From Gemmiger gallinarum (GTDB taxonomy: Bacteria > Bacillota > Clostridia > Oscillospirales > Ruminococcaceae): a stretch of 64,000 bases of DNA. Numbering within the stretch: the stretch's first letter is position 1; each line of letters begins with the position of its first letter. The notes beneath the pieces were generated by a model, which was not told where the DNA came from, did not search any database, and was given only the letters and a program-made list of their open reading frames with translations. Shown piece after piece: positions 48,601 to 56,180 of this stretch. Location: the NCBI RefSeq assembly GCF_014982805.1, contig NZ_JADCKC010000002.1, positions 737,103 through 801,102 on the forward strand, read 5' to 3'. The position numbers were made by a program, and so were the translations under genes.

Positions 48601-48945
48601 CTGAGCTATGAGAATGATTTTGCCGGCAAGACCGACCGGGGCCTGGTGCCGCGCATCCGGCATGAGGAGGCCAATCCCCCTGCATCCGAGCTGCGTGAGG
48701 CCTATCAGGATTACATCCGCATTGCGGTTGAGGACGACCCCAACCTGCAGGATCTGCTGCCCATGCTTCAGGTGGTCAACGATGCATCCAATCGGGATGC
48801 GCAGCAGAACCAGACGTATCAGCATTATATGAACACGGCCAACAATTTGTGGACAGATCTGAACACGCATCTGGACGACGATGTATCCCTTGTCGTCCGG
48901 GAGGCGATCTTCGCCGTTCTGATGGCGGAGGAGCTGCTGAGCTGA
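45628..48945 (+). CDS. Hsp70/actin-fold ATPase with large N-terminal extension
   Basis: The 1105-residue protein has an actin-like ATPase domain only from about residue 510 on: ACIDFGTSNSVCAVE (phosphate 1) near residue 520, VVDIGGGTSDMTVW (phosphate 2) near residue 735, and KIYLVGGGAQAYN (adenosine) near residue 926. The first 500 residues have no motif I know; DnaK itself starts with the ATPase, so this is a different architecture. There is no membrane span and no J-protein or GrpE gene nearby, and no obvious substrate-binding domain of DnaK type. AAGGGGGAAG precedes the ATG. A likely role is ATP-driven assembly or disassembly with the tubulin-like protein and the GTPase; this is inference. 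Confidence 0.9.
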   Translation: MPAFLPLNFADNAAPVTPVPNGMSPLTAGYQLAGLANQIKASLPPELKGSDHSIPNIGAYIEYLRADILHNRAGSSYVRCWHGVLAMVGLSKLYGFELSLQLVDMTQPPVHVGGHISPGPIYKRELERLQMLDHNTYYVLYRTVWENGQPKQRALAVVDPNILIVPLKNIDPAALVGVPWYDAHTGTWREVTDGYDEKPLDAQRKMLAEHLQLALWLERQATVASGKMKTGLATNLSAWRDELRHGTPLPVEGRQGTIPCQGLPPTMDAIDFGAFSQKDFCRVPDYQISMDGIQLFTPRLMLTNVAKLSTTTPWNCVVKDANQQMLSVLPPITADFANLLEQYDEPDSKGYKPLELLQIKVEDEFIANSRIRVELVYRNGSLIVSRTQEYNGRQIVFAKNFPYFSMWPYVNLKRGEWNMYTVSMVAHNQVAFEPSNCEVIDAMDSRLSYVADPDDITIVEPRDDVNRQIQMRFSENFPSFVPLHYTDALGNVLECGSLLAAPAGNQVIPATALIAKACIDFGTSNSVCAVEAGGVIHQVMNGDRVCALVQFNKNSDENDSAINEFHRYYGLSKSSRPYKFPSVAQLYKGSAADPLRSGKILLAESGVIDYFAKQNTNLDMVGIFSYLKSDVRAPLAAVNQAEEIFIKHLALLCALEAKCVGASGIEYYFSYPNDQYRNTLTSFWDSAINYINRMNIFPAIDTPGSLTERMASSYHVQTNMEKAAMMASKGPGFAVVDIGGGTSDMTVWRAPLGGDDPIFRGDEAMIKRAAQQFKKEKTFPAVQGANLSFRYAGNQLFSHTFFVYFKSHSNIMNQVFPRIFGFSENDLSSTTAMGSKKRAIEAVKSYMTSLSSIQSLKSPGFPALTALLNTLLEEPGVDMTYWGGAACRELRNMISFKLKGILFVLGLLVGECAGINPDNETGTFKIYLVGGGAQAYNMTNKTTFKENAFDMLAQLPGMQFDEIYDDVESLRQRFEIIPPADGNKIEVVDGMLSYENDFAGKTDRGLVPRIRHEEANPPASELREAYQDYIRIAVEDDPNLQDLLPMLQVVNDASNRDAQQNQTYQHYMNTANNLWTDLNTHLDDDVSLVVREAIFAVLMAEELLS

Positions 48946-48961
48946 CGGCTGGCCGCGGTTG

Positions 48962-48990
48962 GACGCCTGCCGCGTTTTGCGGCAGGCGTC
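48962..48990 (+). promoter_or_regulatory. intra-operon hairpin after the Hsp70-like gene
   Basis: Perfect 12-base arms GACGCCTGCCGC and GCGGCAGGCGTC around GTTTT lie between the Hsp70-like gene and the next gene. No U-run follows, only TGTGTATTGAG, so it may be a partial terminator or an mRNA processing/stabilising stem that sets different expression levels on each side. Confidence 0.65.
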
Positions 48991-49027
48991 TGTGTATTGA
49001 GTAACTTGCAGAAAGGTGTGCGAGACA

Positions 49028-50737
49028 ATGCGGAATAATTATAACCAGGGGACAGCGCAGCCGCGCCGTGTGGATTCCGTCCCCCGGGTATCCGAAGTGA
49101 CGGGCGGTCAGATGGACCAGAACGGTGTCTACCGCGCCAACCGGCAGCAGGCCCCGGCCGCCCCGCAGCGGCAGGGCAAGGGGGCCGCGCAGCCCCGGCA
49201 GGCCAAGCAGCCCAAGCCGGCACGCCCGGCCGCCCCGGCCCCTGCCCGGGAACCGGAAAGCGGCGCCCCCCTCAACGGGCTTTTGCTGCCCATCATTGCG
49301 GGGGCACTGGCTGTGGTGGGAACCCTGCTGCTGGTGGTGGGCGTTTTCCTGCTCAAGGATCCGGAGCCCCGGGTCGTGACGGATACCCCGTCCCAGAGCA
49401 TTTCCCGTCAGGATACCGACGGGGAGGAACCCAAGGATACCACCCCTGCCGGTGAGGAAAACCAGTCCGCGGAACCTGCGGAAGGAGACGACAGCCAGCC
49501 TGCAGACGGCGAGGAAAGCCAGCCCGCAGAAGGGGATGGCAGTCAGCCTGCCGACGGGGAGGACGGCCAGCCTGCCGATGACTCCGCCGACAGCCAGGAT
49601 ACCGCTTCCACCGATGCACAGCCCGCTGACGAGGGAGACGGGGATCAGCCTCAGGCCCACGGTAAGGTGCGCCCGCTGACCAGCGTTCAGTTTGGACCGG
49701 CGGAGGATTCCACCGCCGCTGACGGAGAGGACGAGGGCCTGGTGGACACTACCCCCAGCGAGCCTTCCGGCGAAGGCGAGCCGGACAGCTCCGCCGCGGA
49801 GCCCTCTGAGGAAGAGCCGGGCAATGACGCCGCCGAGCCTTCCTCCGAAGGAGAGCCTGCCCAGGAGGGTGACACCGAGCCCGCCCCCGAGGGCGACGCT
49901 GCCCCGGAAGAACAGCCCGAGGCGCCCGCCCCGGACCGGACAGACCGTCAGGAAGAGGGCGGCATCAATATCGTCAAGCTGGTGGTGACCCTTCTGGGTA
50001 TGCTCATGCTGCTGGCCGGCGCGGTGCTGGGCATCGTGTCCAACCTGCTGCAGCGCCGGGAACTCACCGAGAGCCAGGAGCGCGCAGCGTCCCTGGAGCG
50101 TGAGATCGCCGACATGAAGGCCCGCACCCGCGAGCCCACCACCGAGGAAAAGCTGAGATACGCCTTCCAGCAGATCCCGGTTCTGACCGAGGCCCAGAGC
50201 AATGCCATGATGCGGGAAGCCGCCGCGCAGACGGCTGCTCACCGCAATGTGCAGCCGCCCATCCAGCAGAACCGCCCGGCGGCGCCGGTGGACCCGGTGG
50301 AAAAGAGCAACGCCTACTATAACAGCCTGCTGGCCGGCGGCGCCCAGAAAGCCACCCAGGCCATGCTGGGCAACCCGGAATATCTGGGCGCGTCCATCGA
50401 CATTGCCAACAGCCTCAATGCCTATCAGGCAGGGCAGCGCGCCGCCTACCATGTGATCCAAGTGGAGAAGGACCCCAATGCGCCCTATCTGACCTGCGTC
50501 AAGGGCGGCAGTCCGGTGGCGCTGTATCCCAATCCCTACGCCGTGCAGTACCTGGGCATTGCCAAGCTGCAGAGCATGCAGTTCATCCTGGAGGCATTCC
50601 GGGTGGTGGCCCGCGGGGCGGAGATCACGCCCCAGACGCTGGACGGTCTGGACGGACTGCAGATCCGCAGGGTCGAGGGCGCGGCCATGGATGCCCGGGG
50701 TATTGTGACCCGCAAGGGCGTAATTGAGTTGGGGTGA
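49028..50737 (+). CDS. two-span membrane protein with acidic loop and coiled coil
   Basis: This 569-residue protein has a basic, Pro/Gln-rich N-terminal tail, a membrane helix near residues 83-110, an acidic low-complexity loop of about 200 residues with repeats such as SQPADGEE, a second helix near 313-340, and then a coiled coil near 342-372. A C-terminal globular domain without known motifs ends the protein. By the positive-inside rule the acidic loop should be outside and both ends inside. The ATG at 49028 (MRNNYNQG) is taken; a GTG twelve bases earlier is an alternative. The protein could link the cell surface with the cytoplasmic GTPase and Hsp70-like ATPase. No family is recognised. 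Confidence 0.82.
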   Translation: MRNNYNQGTAQPRRVDSVPRVSEVTGGQMDQNGVYRANRQQAPAAPQRQGKGAAQPRQAKQPKPARPAAPAPAREPESGAPLNGLLLPIIAGALAVVGTLLLVVGVFLLKDPEPRVVTDTPSQSISRQDTDGEEPKDTTPAGEENQSAEPAEGDDSQPADGEESQPAEGDGSQPADGEDGQPADDSADSQDTASTDAQPADEGDGDQPQAHGKVRPLTSVQFGPAEDSTAADGEDEGLVDTTPSEPSGEGEPDSSAAEPSEEEPGNDAAEPSSEGEPAQEGDTEPAPEGDAAPEEQPEAPAPDRTDRQEEGGINIVKLVVTLLGMLMLLAGAVLGIVSNLLQRRELTESQERAASLEREIADMKARTREPTTEEKLRYAFQQIPVLTEAQSNAMMREAAAQTAAHRNVQPPIQQNRPAAPVDPVEKSNAYYNSLLAGGAQKATQAMLGNPEYLGASIDIANSLNAYQAGQRAAYHVIQVEKDPNAPYLTCVKGGSPVALYPNPYAVQYLGIAKLQSMQFILEAFRVVARGAEITPQTLDGLDGLQIRRVEGAAMDARGIVTRKGVIELG

Positions 50738-50744
50738 TGGAAGA

Positions 50745-51920
50745 ATGTTGTTTGATATTGTTTGTCCGCTGTGCATGAAACGCTACCCTGCCAACAGTGT
50801 GGTGTTCCGGCACAATGCGGTCAATCTGGACGCCACGGGCAATGACCTGGCCCGCTACCGGGGCGAGGACCGCTACCTGCAGGCCTATTACACCACCCAC
50901 GGCATTGCCAAAGGTTCCGCCATCCGCATGAAGGTGGTCGATCCGGCCTACTTCCCGGAACAGGACAAGGTCTACAGCGACGGTCTGCTGGTGGGTCTGC
51001 GCAACCGCAACGGCTACCAGATGGAGGACCGGGTCTGCCCTTACTGCCACAACAAGCTCTACACCAGCGCAGGGCGCATGCCCATGCAGCAGATGGCCAT
51101 TGTGGGCGCCAGCCATTCGGGCAAGACGACCTTTGAGGCGGCCATGATCTATCAGCTGCGGCGGGACGGCATCGGCTGCATCAACAATACCCTGAACGAA
51201 CAGGGGCAGATCGACGACGTGGTGGAGCGCAACATTGAAATTTTGATGCGCGGCGACCCCGACCGCATCGCCAACGGCACCATGGACGGCCGCCCGGTGG
51301 AGCGCGTCCGCGCCTCCTCCGGCTGGAGCGCTACCGAAAACTATCACGGCCCCTACATCTTTTCCCTCACGCCGGGGGCGGAGGCCCAGCCTCTGGCACT
51401 GGCCTTCTATGACCTGCCCGGCGAGCATTTCCGTACCAATATCCAGATGATCTCCCAGAAGGCGCCCTACATCGCCACTGCCAGGACTTGCCTGTGCCTG
51501 GTGGACCTGGCTGATATCGGCACCGTCTCCGACGTGATCACCGCCCTGAGCAGCAACTTCGGCACCAAGATGAAGCAGAACGACGTGAACCTGGCACTGG
51601 TGCTCTACAAGGCCGACCAGCTGGAGCAGGCGGTGGAAGGCATTGCCAAGGCGATGACGCCCCTGACCTTCCAGCCCCATCAGCCCATCGACATGCGCCG
51701 CATCGACGCCAGCAGCGAACAGCTGCTCAAGTTTGTGGCGTCCCGGGACTACCGCCTGGAAGGTACCTACAATGCCATCAGCGATATGCTGGGACGGGAA
51801 AATGTGCGCCTGTTCATGGCACAGTCCTTTGACGAGTTCGGCAACTTTGCCCCCCGCGGCTGCGATCTGCCGCTTTTGTGGAGCTTTGCCCGCCAGGGAC
51901 TGTATCCTCAGACAACGTAA
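50745..51920 (+). CDS. zinc-ribbon P-loop GTPase-like protein
   Basis: This 391-residue protein has an N-terminal treble of cysteines, CPLCMKRYP and CPYCHNKLY, forming a probable zinc ribbon interrupted by an insert, then a P-loop GASHSGKTTFEAAM near residue 120. FYDLPGE near residue 221 resembles the G3 DxxG switch, and VLYKADQLEQ near residue 287 resembles G4 (x-KAD). It therefore fits a distinct small-GTPase-like family, as expected of the GTPase that accompanies tubulin-like/vWA clusters. The stop of the preceding gene lies seven bases upstream. The ATG at 50745 follows GGGGTGATGGAAG. Binding of GTP rather than ATP is inferred from G4. Confidence 0.85.
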   Translation: MLFDIVCPLCMKRYPANSVVFRHNAVNLDATGNDLARYRGEDRYLQAYYTTHGIAKGSAIRMKVVDPAYFPEQDKVYSDGLLVGLRNRNGYQMEDRVCPYCHNKLYTSAGRMPMQQMAIVGASHSGKTTFEAAMIYQLRRDGIGCINNTLNEQGQIDDVVERNIEILMRGDPDRIANGTMDGRPVERVRASSGWSATENYHGPYIFSLTPGAEAQPLALAFYDLPGEHFRTNIQMISQKAPYIATARTCLCLVDLADIGTVSDVITALSSNFGTKMKQNDVNLALVLYKADQLEQAVEGIAKAMTPLTFQPHQPIDMRRIDASSEQLLKFVASRDYRLEGTYNAISDMLGRENVRLFMAQSFDEFGNFAPRGCDLPLLWSFARQGLYPQTT

Positions 51921-51932
51921 GGAGGCGGCAGG

Positions 51933-52931
51933 GTGTTACTCTACTATGACCATTACGGCCGCGATGCACGGTCCGGCTTCTGCTTTTTCGGCGCAAAGTG
52001 GCCCCGGGAAATCGACCCCGACATCAACAACCGCAAGGGCGCCGGTCTTTTGTGGAACCTGTTCACCAATATCTACGGCGACCACGGCTATAACCCCGGC
52101 GCGCCGGAAAGCATCTTCTGCCTGCGGGGCTGCTTCGGCCCCGGCACCATGGTCTACGGCATTGCCGATGTCAAGCAGGATGCCAGCGGACGCTACGGCA
52201 CCAGCGTGGATTTTGCGGTGGTACTGCCCCAGAACGAGCAGGAAAAACAGCTGGAACTCAATCCCAGCCCGCTTATTCAGGAACTGCGGACCCGTCATCA
52301 GCCCGGTTCCACCCGGGAATACCGCGGCGACACCATGCCCCGGTGCAAGATCAGCACCTCGGCGCCCCGGAACTATGTGAACCTGGCCGCCGAGCTGGGC
52401 TGGAGCAGCAAAAAGCTGCTGCTGGTCAGCTCCCACCCCGAGCGGGATACCCTGGTCTATGCCATGGCCATGTATTCCCTCCTGCCGGTGGAGCGGCGGC
52501 GGAACTTCTCGTTTTTGAGCTATGCGGTGAACTGGAGCACGCTGTACCAGATGGAGGGATTTGATCTGATCGGCGTGACCGAGTCCCCCGATGTGATGGG
52601 CAACCTTTCGGCCATGGAACAGATGGGGGAGGAGATCTCCTACATCTGCCCCGACCGCGGCGTGACCCATTTCCCGCGGGAAGGCAGGGATGCCGGCAGA
52701 GGGTATCTCAAGCGGATCTACCCGCTTCTGCTGCACGACGGCCAGCTGGATCTGCCCCGGGACTGCGGCGCCTGGCTGCACGGCAGTGAGTTCGGCCTGC
52801 GCTGTGCGGGGCTTTCTTCCACAGAGCAGGAGGCCCTGGGACTGATGCTGCGGGCGGCCGCCAGCAGCAAGTCGAGATACTATCCGCTGGAACAGGAAAA
52901 AGCATCCATTTCGGCCGCTGTGTTTCAGTGA
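51933..52931 (+). CDS. GTPase-neighbour protein, possibly GAP1-N-like
   Basis: This 332-residue soluble protein starts at GTG 51933, seven bases after AGGAGG. Its N-terminus (LLYYDHYGRDARSGFCFFGA) and general position directly behind the GTPase gene recall the GTPase-associated protein 1 N-terminal domains described in NTPase-regulated conflict systems, but I cannot prove that family. The C-terminal half is helical with LLVSSHPERDTLVYAMAMYSL near residue 170. The GTPase and this gene are 12 bases apart and were probably kept together by function, e.g. as a regulator or adaptor of the GTPase. Function otherwise unknown. Confidence 0.75.
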   Translation: MLLYYDHYGRDARSGFCFFGAKWPREIDPDINNRKGAGLLWNLFTNIYGDHGYNPGAPESIFCLRGCFGPGTMVYGIADVKQDASGRYGTSVDFAVVLPQNEQEKQLELNPSPLIQELRTRHQPGSTREYRGDTMPRCKISTSAPRNYVNLAAELGWSSKKLLLVSSHPERDTLVYAMAMYSLLPVERRRNFSFLSYAVNWSTLYQMEGFDLIGVTESPDVMGNLSAMEQMGEEISYICPDRGVTHFPREGRDAGRGYLKRIYPLLLHDGQLDLPRDCGAWLHGSEFGLRCAGLSSTEQEALGLMLRAAASSKSRYYPLEQEKASISAAVFQ

Positions 52932-52955
52932 TACGTTTGGGGAGGAGACAAAGGC

Positions 52956-54422
52956 GTGAATCGGGACAAAGCATATATTCTGGACACCATCGACGAATAC
53001 CGCCGAAGTGCGTCCGCACAGGATACGGGAGAGTATTTTGAGCCTGTGTTCCTGAGTTTCCCGCAGAAGGTCACCATCAAGTGCCCGCACTGCGGAAAAA
53101 ATCAGAAGATCGACGGCGTGACCCTGTGGCCCAACGGCGGCATGATGGGGGTGGACGATCTGCCCGCCGACGATATTTCCATCATTGCCAACTGCTCCGG
53201 CTGCGGCACCCGCATTGCCATGAGCCGCAACTCGGTGAAAAAGAGCATGGAGGCCCGGGGGTCGATGATGCGCACCCTGGTGCTGCTCGTCATCATCCTG
53301 GCGGTGGCCCTGGGTGTGGGCGGCTTTACGCTGTTCAAGGTGCAGAGCGAAAAGTACTTCCGGGAAGGCAGCACCGCCCTGCGCAGCCAGCAGTACGAGC
53401 AGGCCGTGGAGGCGCTGACCAAGGCCTCCGACTGGGGCAGCGCAGATGCGCTGTATCTGCTCAGCGAGTGCTACCGCAGCGGCAACGGTGTTTCCGCCGA
53501 TGAAGCCATGGCCGACGAACTGTTCGCCAAAGCTCTGGAAAAGGGCTCCGGCTATGCAGTGTATGACCAGGCCATGAAGAACTTCGACACCTATATTGAG
53601 ACGGCGGATCAGACCGCCCTCAACGACTGCATCGAGGGCCTGCAGGAGAGCGATGCCCCCGACGCCAAGTATCAGCTGTCGCTGCTGACCCGTTCGGGCA
53701 TCGGCGTCAAGGTGGATACCGAGCAGGCGGACAGCCTGCTGCGGGAGGCTGCCGAGGCCGGCAGCGTGGACGCTCTGTGCGACATGGCCCAGGTGCTGAT
53801 GTATGAGCAGGGCGCCCAGACGGCGCTGGATTTCCTGTACGATTACGGCGATCCGGACGACCCCGACATTATGGCGGCGGAAGGCTATGTGCGGCTGTTC
53901 AGCGATTCCAGCAGCGGCACCACGCTGCTGAACCAGGCTGCCGAGGCCGGCAGCTCCTGGGCCAACTACTACTGGGGCGAAATCTACTACAACAGTCTGC
54001 TGACCGGTACGTCCCGGGATGTGGATACCGCCCAGAGCTACTTCCAGGCGGCATCGGATGCGGGCAACTACCGCGGCCGGTATGAGCTGGCGCTCTGCCT
54101 GTCGGTGCGCGGCGATACGGAAAATGCGGTGGCCATGGCCACGGAATGCTACAACCGCGGCTACGGCGAGGCGGGCTGCGTTATCGCCGGCAATATGAGC
54201 GACGATACCAAAAAGCTGGACTACATGAATCAGGCGGCGGACCTGAACTATGCTCCCGCCGAGGTGTGGATGGCCTGGTACTACCATGACAAAGACCAGG
54301 GCAAGTGCGAGACCTATCTGCAGCGTGCCTACCTGCACGGCGCCCGGTACGAGGCCAACGCCGCGGCACAGGATTACTTTGATACCGGTATCGATTACTT
54401 TGGAAGCAGTACCTTGAATTGA
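52956..54422 (+). CDS. zinc-ribbon membrane protein with Sel1-like repeats
   Basis: This 488-residue protein has a cytoplasmic zinc ribbon (CPHCGKNQ near residue 43 and CSGCGTRI near residue 80), one membrane helix near residues 106-127, and an outer half of helical repeats. The repeats are of Sel1/TPR type: EYEQAVEALTKAS, ADALYLLSECYRSGNGVS, TALDFLY, SWANYYWGEIYYNSLLTG, PAEVWMAWYYH. Sel1 repeats are protein-binding solenoids common in bacterial signalling at the envelope. It starts at GTG 52956 after GGAGGAGACAAAG. The ribbon inside and the repeats outside match the other zinc-ribbon membrane proteins of this operon. A receptor or assembly role is inferred. Confidence 0.85.
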   Translation: MNRDKAYILDTIDEYRRSASAQDTGEYFEPVFLSFPQKVTIKCPHCGKNQKIDGVTLWPNGGMMGVDDLPADDISIIANCSGCGTRIAMSRNSVKKSMEARGSMMRTLVLLVIILAVALGVGGFTLFKVQSEKYFREGSTALRSQQYEQAVEALTKASDWGSADALYLLSECYRSGNGVSADEAMADELFAKALEKGSGYAVYDQAMKNFDTYIETADQTALNDCIEGLQESDAPDAKYQLSLLTRSGIGVKVDTEQADSLLREAAEAGSVDALCDMAQVLMYEQGAQTALDFLYDYGDPDDPDIMAAEGYVRLFSDSSSGTTLLNQAAEAGSSWANYYWGEIYYNSLLTGTSRDVDTAQSYFQAASDAGNYRGRYELALCLSVRGDTENAVAMATECYNRGYGEAGCVIAGNMSDDTKKLDYMNQAADLNYAPAEVWMAWYYHDKDQGKCETYLQRAYLHGARYEANAAAQDYFDTGIDYFGSSTLN

Positions 54423-54445
54423 CGGAAACGAAGAAGGAGAGTATC

Positions 54446-54946
54446 ATGAATAAGAGACGAATTGCGGCGGCTCTGGCATGCGTACTGATGGCTTTTTCCC
54501 TGACGGCGTGCGGGTCCAACCCGGAACGGGAGATCGACGAGCTCAACCGGCGGTTCTGCCGGAGCTACAACAATCTGGATATGGACGGAGTCATTGACTG
54601 CCTGGAACCCAGCCTGGCCGATACGGTCAACGCAGTGCTGGACCTGAGCATGGGATTGCTGGGCGCGGCGGCAGACATCGACCTGGATCTGGATGCCGAG
54701 ACCATGTACGCCCTGGCGGAGGTCTGCTTCGACATTATGCCGGAGGAGCAGCGGGACGCCATGCAGATCCCTGAGCTGGACCTGGAGCTGGAAAGCCTGG
54801 AAGTGAGCGACGACGGCACCCGGGCTTCCGGTGTGGTGACCCTGACGCTGGAAAACGACTCGGCCAGCCAGTCCGCCACCGGCGAGATCAGCTACGTCAA
54901 CATCGACGGCGACTGGTATTTTGCCAATGCCAACTTTCAGTCCTGA
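54446..54946 (+). CDS. small lipoprotein of the tubulin-like operon
   Basis: This 166-residue protein has a basic start, hydrophobic core and lipobox LTAC (Cys near residue 22), so it is a membrane-anchored extracellular protein. The mature part is acidic, with helices EIDELNRRFCRSYNNLD and a beta-rich second half ending GDWYFANANF, resembling small NTF2-like or DUF4878-type fold lipoproteins. AAGGAGAG precedes the ATG at 54446. It is 23 bases from the Sel1 gene. Function unknown; a sensory or assembly partner outside the membrane is possible. Confidence 0.8.
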   Translation: MNKRRIAAALACVLMAFSLTACGSNPEREIDELNRRFCRSYNNLDMDGVIDCLEPSLADTVNAVLDLSMGLLGAAADIDLDLDAETMYALAEVCFDIMPEEQRDAMQIPELDLELESLEVSDDGTRASGVVTLTLENDSASQSATGEISYVNIDGDWYFANANFQS

Positions 54947-54967
54947 CAAGAGAGGAATGTGACTACC

Positions 54968-56080
54968 ATGACCTGCAAATACTGCGGCAGAGAAATCACC
55001 AATCCCAAAGCAAGATTCTGTCCCGGGTGCGGCAAACCGCTGGACAGCAGCCCGCAGCCCCAGAATGCTCCGCAGAACCAGCGGCAGACCAGAGCCCGCC
55101 GGCCCAGCAACTCCCGGCCGGAATGGGATACCTATCAGGACCCCAACCGCTGGATGAAGTGGGTCATCGCGGTGGTGGTGATCGTTGTCGTTCTGGTGGC
55201 GGCACTGGTCATATGGGGCATGACTTTCCTGAACGGCGAGAGTATCCTCAGCCTTTTCATGGAGGACAAGGACACCGGCAGCCATACCCAGTCCCAGGTG
55301 ATAGATGATGCACCTTCCTCGTCCTACTCCTCCTCTCTGGCCACAGCACGGCCCGATGAGGAAGAGGAAGAAGAGGACGCCTATGTGGAGCCCGCCCAGG
55401 CCAGCGACAGCCAGGTAGTGCTGCGCAATGTGCCCGACGACGCGGTCATCACGGTGAACGGCGCCGAGGTGGATTATGAAATGGTGGGCCACGACGCAGT
55501 GGTCCAGCGCTCCTACATCCCCGATGTGGCACAGGTGCGGGTCATTGCTCCGGTGGACGGCGGCGGCTGGCAGACGGCGGCCGTCTGGTACAACTACAAG
55601 TACGGCAACGATATGACCATGGGAGATTCCGGCGATTACGGCCAGTATGTCTCCTGCGACGCCGACGGCAAGGCGGAGCCTTCCGAAAAAGTGGTGGATG
55701 TGCTGACCTGGGCCTACTATGACGGTTTCCTGCGCTGCATCAACGATCAGACGCTGAGCTATATGGCCTTCTCCACCGCCACCAACACCTCCGACCAGAG
55801 CGAGAACGTTTTCAGCGACGCAAACTCCAAAAACATCTACGATGTGGACGACTTTACCGCGGTGTGCGATCCCGAATCCATCCTGTATCAGGACGGCAAG
55901 GTCATCTACAATGCCTACTTCCGCAGCACCTGCACCCGCCGTTCCACCGGGGACAGCAAGCAGGTGGAAAACCACCGCACCATTGAGCTGGTGTGGGAGG
56001 ACGGCGTCTGGAAGGTCAACCGCATCGCATTCCTGAGCGAGGACGACTTCAACGCCCGCAACTACGCACAGCTTCCCTGA
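54968..56080 (+). CDS. zinc-ribbon membrane protein with extracellular beta domain
   Basis: This 370-residue protein has an N-terminal zinc ribbon (CKYCGREI...FCPGCGKP, Cys3, 6, 18, 21), a linker, a membrane helix near residues 60-82, a poly-acidic stretch, and an extracellular half of about 230 residues. VVLRNVPDDAVITVNGAEVD is a short beta fold similar to PEGA-like repeats; the C-terminal half ends in a WxxNRIAFLSEDDF strand. ATG 54968 is preferred over GTG 54959, which is too near the ribosome binding site AGAGGA. It shares the ribbon-helix-outer-domain plan with the next gene, so the two are probably paralogues in design, if not in sequence. Confidence 0.82.
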   Translation: MTCKYCGREITNPKARFCPGCGKPLDSSPQPQNAPQNQRQTRARRPSNSRPEWDTYQDPNRWMKWVIAVVVIVVVLVAALVIWGMTFLNGESILSLFMEDKDTGSHTQSQVIDDAPSSSYSSSLATARPDEEEEEEDAYVEPAQASDSQVVLRNVPDDAVITVNGAEVDYEMVGHDAVVQRSYIPDVAQVRVIAPVDGGGWQTAAVWYNYKYGNDMTMGDSGDYGQYVSCDADGKAEPSEKVVDVLTWAYYDGFLRCINDQTLSYMAFSTATNTSDQSENVFSDANSKNIYDVDDFTAVCDPESILYQDGKVIYNAYFRSTCTRRSTGDSKQVENHRTIELVWEDGVWKVNRIAFLSEDDFNARNYAQLP

Positions 56081-56102
56081 CGGGAACCAAACCATCCAAC
56101 AG

Positions 56103-56137
56103 AATTCCCCGGCGGCATGTTCTGCCGCCGGGGAATT
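56103..56137 (+). promoter_or_regulatory. intra-operon hairpin between the two ribbon proteins
   Basis: Perfect 15-base arms AATTCCCCGGCGGCA and TGCCGCCGGGGAATT enclose TGTTC. No T-run follows, so it is a weak terminator or an mRNA end-stabilising stem. It splits the operon from the last ribbon gene. Confidence 0.65.
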
Positions 56138-56180
56138 GCTGTATACGGCCAAACCGGACCTGAAAAGGAGATACACAGCC

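Noticed and set aside
45598..48870. 1090-residue minus-strand open frame
   Set aside because: Third-position GC bias leaves the antisense strand of the Hsp70-like gene open; only the plus strand has the nucleotide motifs.
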